From NCBI GenBank assembly GCA_030063045.1, contig JAQSEB010000059.1, forward strand, positions 5,022,001 through 5,086,000: a stretch of 64,000 nt of DNA, read 5' to 3'. Source of the DNA: Pratylenchus scribneri (Eukaryota; Nematoda; Chromadorea; Rhabditida; Pratylenchidae). The notes under the pieces were generated by a model. That model was not told where the DNA came from, searched no databases, and was given only the letters and a program-made list of their open reading frames with translations. Positions 13,301 through 29,612 of this stretch are shown here, one piece after another. Position 1 is the stretch's first letter; every line of letters begins with the position of its first letter. Position numbers and translations under genes: made by a program.

Positions 13301-16300
13301 CAAATCCATTTTTGCCACCTCATCTGAGGCCGATTTCAGCAATCATAATGGAAATCAAAAATTATTCCATGAACTTCATGTTCAGGCAAAACAATCTTTT
13401 TCCTTTTCCTTTATTGTCATTGTTTTAAAGGTACATGAAAATGTTTCAATTTTATTCGCTGACATTGTCAATTTTACTCAATTGGCTGCCCAACTTTCGG
13501 CAAAGGATTTGGTCAAAACATTGAATGAACTTTACAGCAAATTTGATGAAGATGCCCAGGTGGATTAATCCAATTCATAATAATATTTTAATTTGAAGAA
13601 ATTGAGTTGTATGCGAATTAAATTCCTTGGTGATTGTTATTATTGCGTCAGTGGAATGCCCGTAAATCGGCCAAATCATGCGGATATGTGCGTTCTCATG
13701 GGTAAGCTTAACACCCAAAAATGAGCGAATTTGATGTTTTTAGGCCTGGAAATGATCAAAACAATTCGGCAAGTCCGTTTGGCCACCGGGGTCGATGTGG
13801 ATATGCGAATTGGTGTTCACACTGGATCAGTTTTGTGCGGCATTTTGGGCCTCAAAAAGTGGCAATTTGATGTTTGGTCCGATGATGTAACATTTGCTAA
13901 TCAAATGGAAACAACCGGAAAGCCAGGGGCCCTGCATATCAGCAAAAAGACGCGGGACAGTCTTTATGGGGACTATAATATTGTGGAAGCACCAAAATCC
14001 GAGGATCCCATAATTTTGGGTGATTTTCCTTTTCTTTCCAATTCAATCCATTTTTCAGCTCATGGCCAACCAACTTTTCATATTTTACCGGATAAATCCA
14101 CAATTTTGGAGCGTACGGCCTCAATTTATGCGAACAAACGAAGGGCAATGGATTTGAGGTGAAAATGGGATTGATGAACTTTGCCCAAATTTAAAATAAA
14201 AATGAATTAATTTGTTATGTACAATAGAAATGAATTAAATGGAGAAGTTCGTGCCTGAAAACGGAATTCTTTTTTTATTAAAGTATAAGAAATAATTTAT
14301 CAATAATATTTGGGATTGATGGGATAGAAATGCGCAAAAGATGTGTGCCATTCAATTAATTTTTTGATTTATTCAATGCCAATATTCTTTATCATTTCCC
14401 TTAAATTTCAAATTCATTTACAGTCCATCCGATTTTGATTTGTCCAATGTGGATTCACTGAGCATGGATGGTGGTCTTTTGCCAATTGGCGGTCCCACAA
14501 TTCGGCATCAAAGGGCAATTTCGATGAAAGCAAAAAGTGTGAAAATGACCGAATATTGGGGAGAACAAACTCAGGCATTAACCCGCCCTTTGGCCGTGTC
14601 AAGAACAAAAAGTCGAAGGGAACCAAGGATGTCGACGGATTTGGAAAATGGCACAAATTTAGGCGAGGAAATGGCCAAGAAAAAAGGTGGCAAAGATATA
14701 AATAAATGAATTAAAATAAAAAACAAACAGACCAAAATGGGAATTTGGCATCGGAAAGAAGGGAAGAGGCCACCAAAAGCAACAATCAAAATAATGGTGG
14801 CCAAATATCATTGAAAGTAGAATCCGCTAATGAAGGAGGAAGCACAACTGGGGATGAGGAAGGTGGCACAGAAAGTCGGGCATTGAGGGAAAGGCGAAGG
14901 AGGAATCGGGCCACGGATTATGGGACAGGGACTGGAGTGAGCATGACACTGATCGAGAACAATTTGGGCAGTTTAAGTCCAACTAGGCAAGTTTTAAACG
15001 GGGCAGACAAATTATGAATATCAACTGAAAATAATTAGGTTTTCTACGCTTTTTATGTGTAAATTATTCCCAAAATTACCATATTCCAATTCCAAACATT
15101 CATTTATCCCCCATTTCATTTTAGGCTGAACATTTTGTTCCATTGCACCACTGGCAGTTGCGAACTTTCTCCCTATCTCCTTTTGCCATTCATCAATCGC
15201 GAATTCAGCGTCAAATCCGAATGTCGACTCATTCTTTTGCTTTCAATTCCATTGGCCGCTGCCAATTATTTGCTAGTCTACCAAAATGTTCCGTCAGTGC
15301 TCCAAAACTATTCCACCCAAATAATATTCCCAAATAGGGTCAAAGTTCAGCCAATGGTCACTGGCCAAATTCTCATTTGTTTGGGCATTCTCCTTTTCAT
15401 TTGTGCCCTTGAATCATTGTGCCGGGCGGCCAAAGTTTTGCTCACAATGATTGCCTTTGTTGTTTCCCTCTTTTTGCCCATTGGCCAACATGTTTGTTCG
15501 CCCATTCCATTCATCCACCCAATTTCAATTGGATTAATTTAGCTTTGTCTCGTTCTCTTGGCCGTCACTTGGCATCAATTGCCCGTTTTTTCCATTCTTT
15601 GGCTACCTTGTTCGTTTAAAAACGTCATAATCACCGAAATAATATTTAATTTTTAGCTTGCATTTGCCATATGTGCTCAGTGTTCGCCCTGTACAGGTGG
15701 TCCTATTAGACCTAATCTATGACTAAAGTTGTTGGGGACGAGAGGTAGATCTCTCCAGAATGGCCCAAATGAATGAGATAGGGATTAGAGGGGAATCAAC
15801 TTTAAATTATTATTTATTATTTGTGCGGAAAATGAGATAATAATTTGAAGGGCAATCACAGGAAAGGAAAAGGATGGGAAGGCCGATTGTGGCAATATTT
15901 GATTGATAAAGTGACAGGGCGATTAGGCAAAAAGTGGAGGCTGGGAGTACACAGTACAGTAAGAAATTGGGAGATCTCAGATATCACATTCACTGGAAAG
16001 GAAAAGGGTGAGAAGAAGGTAGATTGGGGCAAATTTGATTGATAGGTTGACAGCAGGGCGATTAGAAAGGAGGCAAAGTGTGGGTACAGTAGAATGAATA
16101 GGAGAGGCTCTTCCTTAGGTATTATTGGCATTGACATTCTCCATCTCCATATTCCCCCATCCATTCATTCATTTCCTTCTCCGCTACAGACTTCCCTATC
16201 CAATGCGCTGCTTCCTCGCCTCCGTCGATTGTGGCCTATTCCTTCTTTTATTGGTTCTTTTTTCCACCTCCGTCTCCAATGTTCTCCAATCGGCTCCAAT

Positions 16301-17778
16301 TATCAGTTGCCAAGTCACAATTTGGTTACCATTTTTCCTTTTAAATAATATTTCCCAATCATCATTTACAGTTTGGTAAATATGATTGCCCTTTTTTTGT
16401 TGCTTCTTTTCATCGCCCGAATTGTTTTTTTCCCTTTTAAAATTCCCATTTTAATTCATTTTTGATTTAAGACTGAATATGAACGGAAAATGGAGGCATC
16501 CTGTAATGTTGCATTCAAAAATGAGGAAAGGGACGTTCAATTAATGCAGGACATCAATCGGCTTCTCATCCACAATATTTTGCCCCCAACTGTGGCCCAC
16601 AAATTCCTTTCACATGATCGAAACAAAGATGTGCCTTTCATGTTCCTTACATTAGCATCTTTTTTAAGGAATTATATGCCCGGGATCATGAAAATGTGTG
16701 CATTATGTTCGCCTCAATACCAAATTTCAAGGATTATTGGAGTGAATGTGACACGAGCCGAAAATTGGAATGCCTGAGATTGTTGAATGAGATTGTTTGC
16801 GAATTTGACAAAGTTAATTGGCCATTTTAATGGAATAATTCTTTTGTTTCCATTCATTTCAGCTTCTTTCCAAACCAAAATTTAGTTGCATTGAAAAGAT
16901 CAAAACAGTGGCCAGTACTTATATGGCAGGTGGGCAAAGAATGACGGGGAGAATTACAAATTAATTGGGAATTATTAAATGGTCTTATATTCTTTTTGGC
17001 TATTTATTTTTTGCGCTAAAATGCTCATCAAAATAGATGAAGGATAAATGAGGATTTGGTTTATAAGATTATTATTTGTAATATCTTTTTATGGATTCCA
17101 TTTAAAGGAGGAATATTTTCATTTTCAGCTGCCGGATTGACCGATTCAGACACGGCGGATAATAGCGTAAATTAAATTACAATAAATTCCTTCCTAAATA
17201 TTTAATAATTCAGCCAGAAAGGAACACCACAGTGGTTTTTCAACGATATTCATTCATTTTTAATTAGATTCCCCTTTATTCCATTAAAAGATGGTCGAAT
17301 TCGCCCAGGTTTTGATCAAAATGCCGGGGTCACATTTCAATTTCCCCCATTTTTAGACAATGGCTACCGTTTTAGACCAACTCAACATTGATTCATTCCA
17401 GAATTTTCAACTCCGAATTGGTTTCCCCTCTTCTTTAGATTATTTTCATATTTTCAGGCATCAATGTGGGCCCAGTTGTGGCCGGAGTACTTGGCCAAAA
17501 GCCCCAATATGATATTTGGGGCAATTCAGTGAATATTGCCAGTCGAGTGAGTCAATCAACCACCAAAATGGGAAGAAATGAAATCTGAATTGTAGATGGA
17601 CAGTTCCGGCAAAATTGGATTCATTCAAGTGAATGAGGAAACGAAGCAAATTTTGGCAAGAAAAATTGACTATCCTTGGGTGTCCCGAGGCGAAATCAAC
17701 GTAAAGGGGAAAGGAATGATGCGAACATATTTACTGAAATTGGGAAAAGCCAGACCCAGAGTCACAATTGCCAAATAA
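10390..17778 (+). CDS. acy: Membrane-bound class III adenylate cyclase
   Basis: Makes cAMP from ATP; 12-TM enzyme with cytoplasmic C1 and C2 domains. First exon 10390-10618 (Lys/Asn-rich N-terminus, phase 1) joins 12357-12558 across a 1.7-kb intron. First TM block 12357-13199, then [20 protein letters not shown]1 exons 13431-14158 carry the metal aspartates in FADIVNF and FLGDCYYC and the [11 protein letters not shown] motif. C1b is low-complexity (14424-14986). Second TM block from 15125; C2 exons 16472-16630, 16679-16812, 16863-16929, 17129-17166, 17214-17231, 17291-17308, 17357-17420, 17458-17546, 17596-17778. C2 keeps [22 protein letters not shown] and NIASRM, so it looks catalytic. Introns at 13386 and 14987 use GC donors. 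Exon phases between 15492 and 16200 were not resolved; 16200-16324 joins 16372-16423 and then C2 in frame. Which acy paralogue it is cannot be told by eye. Confidence 0.88.
11404..12332. repeat. 929-bp near-perfect palindrome in first intron of the cyclase gene
   Basis: Arms 11404-11846 and 11890-12332 are each 443 nt and reverse-complementary without indels. Reading by eye I found two mismatches (about 11661 versus 12075, and one near the centre). The spacer is 43 nt. Outer ends read ACAAGGGAAGGTACCC and its complement. No protein is encoded. As a transcribed intron it would fold into a very long dsRNA hairpin. It is likely a recent foldback element or inverted duplication. Confidence 0.93.
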
Positions 17779-18056
17779 AATGAAGAAATAGGAATTGCCA
17801 TAATTTTTATAAATTATTCCCCACAATTGAATTGGTGCTTTATGCAAAAATACAATAGTAATAAATAAATACGGCTAATCCTTATAATTTCTATTGTTTG
17901 CTTCTTTGATAAATTTGATTTCTAAACCAATTTCACTTTTTAAATGAATATTAGCAAATTAATTATTAATAAATCGGGGAACAGAATTTTCATCAAAATC
18001 ATCATCCTCTCCTCGCCCAACTAAATAAATATTAAATGTATTTTACTTTACTTATT
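17779..18056. other. 3' flank of adenylate cyclase
   Basis: AT-rich DNA with AATAAATAAA-type polyadenylation words near 17860 and 18025. No coding sequence is seen. Confidence 0.5.
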
Positions 18057-18690
18057 AGATTCTAATTGTAAAGTTAGTGCAATTATAATTGTGTTTTATT
18101 TAGTGCAATTGTAATTGTGTTTTACTTAGTGCAATTGTAATTGTGTTTTACTTAGTGCAATTGTAATTGTGTTTTATTTAGTGCAATTGTAATTGTGTTT
18201 TACTTAGTGCAATTGTAATTGTATTTTACTTAGTGCAATTGTAATTGTGTTTTATTTAGTGCAATTGTAATTGTGTTTTATTTAGTGCAATTGTAATTGT
18301 GTTTTACTTAGTGCAATTGTAATTGTGTTTTATTTAGTGCAATTGTAATTGTGTTTTATTTAGTGCAATTGTAATTTTTACTTAGTGCAATTGTAATTGT
18401 GTTTTACTTAGTGCAATTGTAATTGTGTTTTATTTAGTGCAATTGTAATTGTGTTTTATTTAGTGCAATTGTAATTGTGTTTTATTTAGTGCAATTGTAA
18501 TTGCGTTTTACTTAGTGCAATTGTAATTGTGTTTTACTTAGTGCAATTGTAATTGTGTTTTATTTACTAGTGCAATTGTAATTGTGTTTATTTAGTGCAA
18601 TTGTAATTGTGTTTTATTTAGTGCAATTATAATTGTGTTTTACTTAGTGCAATTATAATTGTGTTTTACTTAGATTACAATTGTAAATGT
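18057..18690. repeat. 26-bp tandem repeat array (AGTGCAATTGTAATTGTG core)
   Basis: About 23 copies of a 26-bp unit, AGTGCAATTGTAATTGTG followed by TTTTACTT or TTTTATTT. Copies differ by single substitutions; a few are shortened or carry a small insertion (near 18380 and 18565). The unit holds the self-complementary hexamer CAATTG. The array sits between the cyclase 3' end and the akt upstream region. Confidence 0.95.
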
Positions 18691-21587
18691 GTTTTTGATT
18701 TAAAATCATAAATAATGAACAAATCCCCATTTTAATTCCGCGAGAAGAAATAGAATCCACAGAATCCACTTATAATAAAAATGCCTGATGCCTCAGGGAG
18801 CCATCAATATTTACAACACAATAAAAAAGGAAAGGAGGAATGAATATTTTAATTTTGATGTATGTTAATTTGTTTTTATCCAGTATCCACCATTTTTATT
18901 CCATTTAATAAGCATCGAATTTTTTAATTTTCCTGCCCAAAAATGTAGGAAAAAAACTGCTTAAAAGTGCATTAATAATCCTTTTATTCGTCAAAAAAGT
19001 ATTTGTGAAAATCCCACAATTTTTTTGACGTTTGTCTTCATTTTTTGTGAGTTATTTATCCGATGCATTTCATGGGCACAGTGGCCGGTGTTTTCGTTGT
19101 TATCCCAATGTTCGGCTTTATATCCCTCCCATCCACTCCCAGCTATCCTTTCGGCCCAATATTCGTCTATTTACCTCACAAACAATTTTGTTTTTCAGCA
19201 ATTACGTCTTCTTCCCTGTATTCGTCGGGGAAAAAAAATAGAATGGGGAATGAGAGGCGAGAAAAGGGGGATTCCTTCCAACCAGCCGCCGATGGAGGGA
19301 TAGATGAGTGGAAAAAAAGAGTGGGAAGGGTGGCCGTAAAAAACAGCCATGAATTGGGATGGGAGAATGGATTGGCCATGGCCAAAGGGACTTTGCCACT
19401 TCATCCAGTCGACATGTTGCCCTTTTTTCTACTCATCATTTTATTTTTTTTGCATGGGACACGGTGACAAATGTTTCAACAAAGTGGCCCAGCCCATCAA
19501 CTTCAAAATGCACTTTTAGGAATGAATTCAGCTGCCAGCTGGATGAATGGCTGGACGAGGGATGTTTGCGCAGTTGTAAATCAAATTCACATTCATTAAA
19601 TATGGTTGTCATAACCATAACACACTAACAAGAATATAAGTACAGAAATAATCCCATTGGAAAGGGATAAGTCCAATCCCATCAAAATTTCAAACTATTC
19701 CTCCATATCGTCCTTTTTAATTGAAATATTTTCCCTTTTTTCGTCCATTGGTTTGTTTAGCCCGATTCCCAAAAAAACCTAATAGAACGGAAATGAATGC
19801 GCCATTGGGGGCACAGCTTATTACGCATTTGTGTGGTATTGAGGCATTTGAATGCTGTTGGGCCATTTCTCGCTTACTCTCGACAGTCCTCTAATATATA
19901 TTCGCTGCGCGAACATGGATGAAGCTACAAAAAGCTGCTTAAATTCCATATTTTGTTTCCACTCCATTCTCCCTTATACTTCAATTTATCTTTTCCATAT
20001 TCCCATTCCCACTCTCCCCCACTTGTTTACGCCCAACGAGGACAACGGCGGCTGTCTGCAATGCTCGCGACGACTGACCTAGAAAAAAGTGGTGGAGGGC
20101 GAAAGGGCCCTTTGATGGTTGGGCAAGAACCTTTTGAGAGAAAATGGGGACGAAAAATGTGCGGGTGTTACGGGAGAAAGAGGGAGTCCGCTCGCCCGAA
20201 CATAAAAAATAACCCCGCGAGCGGTCGGCTGGCAGATACGGGGTGGCTTTTCCTCTTCATTCGCCCCTCCTGCTGTTTGTCGTCCTTGCTCCACCCTTTT
20301 TGGCTATTGCTAGACAACATCATCATCAAAGAGGGGGTGAGGCGATGGATGGTGGCCGTTAAGGAGAACATACTGTTATTATTATTATTCCTTTTGGATC
20401 GCCTCACAGACAAACAACGACATATGAGACAAAAAAAAAATGAGTTCCATATCGCAATTTTTGCTAATGACAAAAATCGGGATTGACCCTTTTCGCGCAT
20501 TGCACAGCTAATATAATAAATACATCCCTTAATCCATTATATAGGGCTTACATAAGTTTACAGAGAAATAATTAATTGAGGATTCGAATCAATTTCATTT
20601 TTTTAATTAGTCCATTCCAAATTCCATTACATTCAGAGTTCAGACCATTTGTGGATTCAACTGCTGGCGAAAGGATGTCCAAAAAGGGCAAAATGAAAAG
20701 CCCTTTCATTTTTTGAGTAATATATATATTGTCCCCCAATAAATTCATTTATAATTCATAAGTTTTACAGAAGACCGGTGAACCATCTTTCACCTTGTTT
20801 CTTATCATGTGAAACGAATTTGACTGACTAAGCATTCCATTGTTCCTCTTCTTATAATCTATCTGTACCGATACCGATGCCGATAGCAAATTCCGATCAA
20901 ATTTCTATTAAATGAATAAGTCTATATTTCTAATCATTCATAATCATAAATAGATCCAATAAATGTTACGAAAATCGAAGGAAAATCGGCAATTCCTCTT
21001 TCGATGACTACGATAGATTTAAGTTTATTCCGATACTTATTTGAATTAATTTTGGCATTGGCTTTATTTCATTTATGGATAAAATGACTCGCAGCACGCG
21101 TTAGCGTTCATTACGCAGGTTGCGAGAGGAAGAGTAAGAATAAAAAGTTTCCTTTTTTGGCCAAGTTTTGGGTTTCATTTTTATTGAATGTTGAATCAAA
21201 TTTTTCCATATGGATTGGATAAAATAAATGCTTTATTTTTAATTAAAAAGTAAACTGCTGAATGAATCACAAAATAAATATTTTATTAATCCGTCCCAAT
21301 TCCTTCTATTTCCCATTCCATGAATGAAGCCAATAAAAGACCGATAACAGCAGTCTTGCGCTTATTATTTTATATTCATCTTATTCCAGACAAACCACAA
21401 CCACACACCAAGCAATAATAATAATATTATTCATCCTCCCTATTCACAACCATCGTCGTCCAGTCAACACTAATCCTTCCATAAAAACAAGACGGACAAA
21501 ATCCGGGCCAAGAAGCAAATACATAAACGACTTCATCAACGGCACAAACAACACAAAAATAATATTAAAAGAAACTGACCGAAAGTG
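18691..21587. other. Intergenic region upstream of akt
   Basis: About 2.9 kb. Open frames at 19.0-19.6 and 19.9-20.5 kb overlap one another and match nothing I recognise. The block 20.03-20.35 kb is more GC-rich than its surroundings. The last 200 bases before the akt ATG are CA-rich (ACAAACCACAACCACACACC) and fit a 5' UTR. No TATA box or RNA gene was identified. Confidence 0.45.
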
Positions 21588-25138
<3,551 letters not shown>

Positions 25139-25484
25139 ACAAATTGAAAATTGGATTTAATTTAATTTGAATATTTTGTTCATTTTAAGCATATTTTAAT
25201 AATCCCCGGTCACCATTTCCTTCAAATAGTTCAATCAATTCTCCCACAAATAAAACTGTCCATTCATTCATCCTTTTCCTTTTATTGTTCCTTCTCCTCC
25301 CTTTTCCAACATTTTCATTTCCTTTTCCTTTCCACAAATTCCTTCGCCCTTAATCCAACAAAGGAAACTGGTCTTCGTTTTTATCTCCTCTAGCAAAACT
25401 CAATTTTGCTGATAAAATTAAATAAATTTTTCTATTAAAATTTTGTACAAATAAATTGGCAATTGGTTTTGATTTTATTCAAAT
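25139..25484. other. Convergent 3' flanks of akt and the transporter
   Basis: About 350 bases between the two stop codons. AAATAAAACTG near 25240 could be the akt polyadenylation signal, and AT-rich sequence at 25420 could serve the opposite strand. No gene seen. Confidence 0.5.
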
Positions 25485-27129
25485 TCATTCCCCTTCTTCC
25501 TTTTGTAATTTTGCCGGAAAAAGGCTGTACAAAAACATTGCCCCGAGCACTAATCCCGTTCCTATGGCAAAAAGCCAGCCAAGGGATGAGCCAAAAAGGG
25601 CCCAGGAAAGAAGGCTGATACCAAGAACGGCCACGGAATTGGCAAAAGCCTTTAAAATATCTAAAAATAGTGTTATTATTAAAATAATAATTAAATATTA
25701 CTGTCTCCATATCGAATGACCATGGCGACGAGGAGATCACCCAGAACTTAATGGAATTAATATTGAATAAATGAATAAAAAAAAAGGAGGAGCTAACCCT
25801 GGATGAGAACGACCGCCCAAACCAAAATGTCAAAACCAACCAACGGTCCATGTTCGCGAATTTGGCGGAAATCTTTTAGCTAAAATGGTCGGCGTTTAAA
25901 TGAATAAATCTCCCGCATTTGACCAAAACAATGGCCAATCCAATGTGGGAAGAGAGGAAACAAAGTTGGAAATTGCGAAGCCACAACGAATTGCCGGGTG
26001 TTTTCACGATCATTTCCAAATAGACACCGGCATAGCCAGAAAGGACGCAAGCACCAAGAACGGCACCGAATCCTACCCAGAAATTCTCTTGATGACCCGA
26101 ATGATTTGGCATATTTGAAGGAATGGATGATTCATTGCTGGTTTTGTTGGCCAAATTATGGGCAATTTTGATGAGACCAATGGCCTCCTCCGTGGTTGCC
26201 GTCCATTTGGCACTCTGATGAGGGAATAATTTATGGCCAGTATGGGAAAAGGCTGACCAATTCGACCATGGCCACTCCACCAATCAAAATGCAAAGGGCC
26301 AACCATTGGATTGGAGAAAGGCGCCTTTTGAGCATGAGGACGAGGAAAACGGCAGTGGCCAATATTTTAAGCTGATAGGATACTGTGAAAGTGGCAGCAT
26401 CCAAATTGTCAATTGCCTTGGAGGAAAATATATGGTAGAGGGAAATGAATTGATAAATGAATGGACCACAAAAAGAAGGAAATTCTTAAGGGTGTAGGCA
26501 AGGGCCGGCAAAAGCATTTGAAGGCATTTGGACGGTTCCAACAAATTTCCAATACTAGATTTGGGTTTGGCCAAGAGGAGGAAAAGAAGGAGGGAGGAAA
26601 TGGCTTCTAAAGCCTCCTTCAAGAAAACGGCAACCGTTTTGATGAATGGAGCTTGCTGGGATCGAGTTGAGGCATGCCGGGTCAACAAAACTTGGCAAAT
26701 ATATTGGCAAACCATCAACGAGAGGGAGGCATAACGAAGGGCCAATTCTGCTTATTAGGGAAAAAGAATTCACGGAATTATTAAAAACTAAGCCAATTAT
26801 GATTATTCAGGTATGGATTTTATCGCCCTTGACCCTTCCCTCTATATTCAATTGGAATAGGCCTCTTAAACTAATGTTCATTTGGAATTTGGATTACCAA
26901 TTCTGTTGGTGTTTTGCCCTTCCATTTCTTTCCCTTTGTCCCTGCCCAATTCCTCATGTGCCGGCACAATAGCAGCCGAATTTGCTGCATTTGGCTGATC
27001 AACATTGCCAAACAATTTTGTGGCTGAAGTGCGCCTTTCGGTGATGGCCAAATTCTTTTGGGGCATTTCTGCCGGTGGCAAATTAGAATTGGAAGGATGA
27101 ATCATTTTTATTGTTTGGGAATTGATCAA
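25485..27129 (-). CDS. SLC35A-type nucleotide-sugar transporter (Golgi)
   Basis: Multi-pass antiporter bringing a UDP- or CMP-sugar into the Golgi lumen; related to UDP-galactose and CMP-sialate transporters. Exons 27129-26898, 26750-26470, 26416-26258, 26214-25917, 25872-25798, 25746-25702, 25660-25485 sum to 1266 nt (421 aa). Family marks: [14 protein letters not shown], then [67 protein letters not shown], and [11 protein letters not shown] near the C-terminus. The 75-residue hydrophilic N-terminus is longer than usual. The intron at 25916 only keeps frame with a weak GC donor (AAAT followed by GCGGG), so this junction may instead hide an error. Substrate cannot be read from sequence. Confidence 0.88.
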
Positions 27130-27735
27130 AATTTGATCAGACTAATTGGGCGAATGAGAAGGGGAAATGTGCGCGGAATAATCAATGGAAAAATTGGGGA
27201 GGGAAGAATGGAAAATGGAAGGAAATAATAAATTGGATTGCACCAATGAAATATTCAAAATATTCGCTGAATTGCCTTGGATCATAAAGTCGATATTGAA
27301 ATTTTCATAAATGTTGAGAAAGAATGGCTTTGTCCCAATTTTTGTCCTTTTCTTTCTTTGCTATGGAAAAGAATTCTGAACAAATAAAACTTTTTGTGGG
27401 AATTTAGGCTGGCGAAGACTATGGACCAAAAATTCTTTGCTTCTCATTTGAAACCACCAAAAATGTCATCAATTTGTAAACGAGAATTCAATCATCCATC
27501 AGCAGAGGAGGGCAAATAATATAATTTTGATGGGAAAAAGGCAGACAATTATCAAACCATTTTATTTTTACCAAAAACAATAAAATTGGGATTTGCGAAA
27601 TTAAAAACCAATCAAAAATTGAAGCAACCTCCATTGAATGGCCTTTCATTCAACTAAAATGCATAAGAATAGTCAAAGGTTGAAAGATTGAATATATTTA
27701 GACAGTAAAAAAATCAAAAATTAAAGAGGGAAATT
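27130..27735. other. Upstream flank of the transporter gene
   Basis: AT-rich, no coding pattern, no RNA gene seen. It holds the presumed promoter of the - strand transporter. No TATA box is obvious. Confidence 0.4.
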
Positions 27736-28670
27736 AATCAACTGCAAATTAGAATTTACAATCACAATTACAATTACAATTTAGAATTTACAATTACAAT
27801 CGCAATTACAATTACAACTTAGAATTTACAATCACAATTACAATTACAATTTAGAATTTACAATTACAATCGCAATTACAATTACAACTTAGAATTTACA
27901 ATCACAATTACAATTACAATTTAGAATTTACAATTACAATCGCAATTACAATTACAACTTAGAATTTACAATCACAATTACAATTACAATTTAGAATTTA
28001 CAATTACAATCGCAATTACAATTACAACTTAGAATTTACAATCGCAATTACAACTTAGAATTTACAATTACAATTACAATTACAACTCAGAATTTACAAT
28101 TACAATCGCAATTACAATTTAAAATTACAATTACAATCGCAATTACAACTTAGATTACAATCGCAATTACAACTCAGAATTTACAATTACAATCGCAATT
28201 ACAATTTAAAATTACAATTACAATTACAATTACAACTCAGAATTTACAATTACAATCGCAATTACAACTTAGAATTTACAATTACAATTACAACTCAGAA
28301 TTTACAATTACAATCGCAATTACAACTTAGAATTTACAATCGCAATTACAACTTAGAATTTACAATCGCAATTACAACTTAGAATTTACAATTACAATTA
28401 CAATTACAACTCAGAATTTACAATTACAATCGCAATTACAATTTAAAATTACAATTACAATCGCAATTACAACTTAGAATTTACAATTACAATCGCAATT
28501 ACAACTTAGAATTTACAATCGCAATTACAACTCAGAATTTACAATTACAATCGCAATTACAATTTAAAATTACAATTACAATCGCAATTACAATTACAAC
28601 TTAGAATTTACAATCGCAATTACAATTACAACTTAGAATTTACAATTTACGTATTAGAATTTTACAATCG
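27736..28670. repeat. Tandem array of TTACAATTACAAT / TTACAATCGCAAT units
   Basis: About 930 bp built from the hexamer TTACAA and variants, with GAATTTACAAT spacers. From 27750 to 28030 a higher-order unit of about 69 bp repeats nearly exactly; later units are shorter and mixed. The core ACAATTACAATT is the reverse complement of AATTGTAATTGT in the 18-kb array, so the two arrays face each other across the akt and transporter genes. Confidence 0.95.
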
Positions 28671-29264
28671 CTATTATTAATTAAAATTTATAAATACAAT
28701 TCCGCCTGTTTCCTAAACAAATCCACCTATTTCGCGAACATTTTCTCGATTATCGTATCTTCTTTTTATCCACCAATTCCCTTTTTCTCCCATTTAACTG
28801 AAGTTTGCCTCAGGCATTTGACCGTGGAAGTAAAAAAGAGAATGACCAAAATCGAGCAACGACAATTTATCATGGGAATTTGAATTTGATGGAAGCAAAT
28901 TCAGACGGGCAAAAACATTTTTTTAAATAAATGGCAATTGTTTAATGGTGCGGCGCAATATTGTGAATAATTTATTAAAAACAATCATTTTAATTGAACT
29001 GAATGCACTATAAACAAATAAAAGTTTATTTCCTTAGGGAAATTGGGATTGGTGGCATATTATTCACTGCTATTCCTTTCAAAAAATGCTAATTCGTTAA
29101 ATTTAACCAGAAATTTTCCAATTCAAGGTATAACTTTTCCTTTGGTTTGATTGTTGAATTGCCTGATGATTAATATTTATTTATTGGTCATCATAAAATA
29201 ATAAGCTATAGTTACGAAATAAATGTGAATTTTGGCATCATTCTTCCTCAATCATCCGTCTTAA
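28671..29264. other. Intergenic DNA, 3' flank of the small secreted gene
   Basis: About 600 bases of AT-rich sequence. AATAAA-like words on the - strand near 29180 may end the gene at 29265-29612. Nothing else recognised. Confidence 0.4.
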
Positions 29265-29612
29265 TTAGAAGAGGACATTGCCAAGAAGTGCCGCATTCCT
29301 TCTGGCCCATCCCCTGACAATAGTTGGCCGCAAATCCCGAATGCTCACCAAGGTAGCCCTTTTCAAAGGAGGGGGTCGAATCAACTTCCTCACACGGGGC
29401 TGATCAGAAAGGACATAGCCAGCTGTCATGTCCTCTCCAGCAACCTGTCAAAATTGTTATTTCAATTGGCCTAAAGTGCTTTATTCATTCACCTGTGGCC
29501 AATTATTATCCATTCCAAATTCCAACGGGAAAACGCAATTACAATTGGCAAGCAAAAGGCCAATGAGCAAAAATTGGGCCAAAAATTGAATTTTTGCAGA
29601 GGAGGAGGACAT
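29265..29612 (-). CDS. Small secreted protein, neuropeptide-precursor-like
   Basis: Two exons (29612-29493 and 29444-29265) around a 48-nt intron with GTGAAT donor and TTGACAG acceptor; 300 nt, 99 aa. Residues 1-26 form a good signal peptide (FLAQFLLIGLLLANCNC). The rest is hydrophilic and basic, with possible prohormone cleavage sites RVRK (57-60), KR (68-69) and RR (88-89), leaving a C-terminal peptide NAALLGNVLF. Only the two Cys in the signal region are present, so no disulfide knot. A CATAAAAAGG box lies about 100 bases upstream. I do not recognise the family. It could be an nlp-type neuropeptide precursor or another secreted peptide. Exons are too short to stand out as open frames, but the splice fit and signal peptide support a real gene. 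Confidence 0.62.

Noticed and set aside
18057..18690. CRISPR array
   Set aside because: Regular 26-bp units are contiguous without unique spacers and the sequence is eukaryotic; it is a minisatellite.
19025..20500. Cluster of 60-177-aa frames upstream of akt
   Set aside because: Overlapping frames in several registers, low complexity, no recognisable domain.
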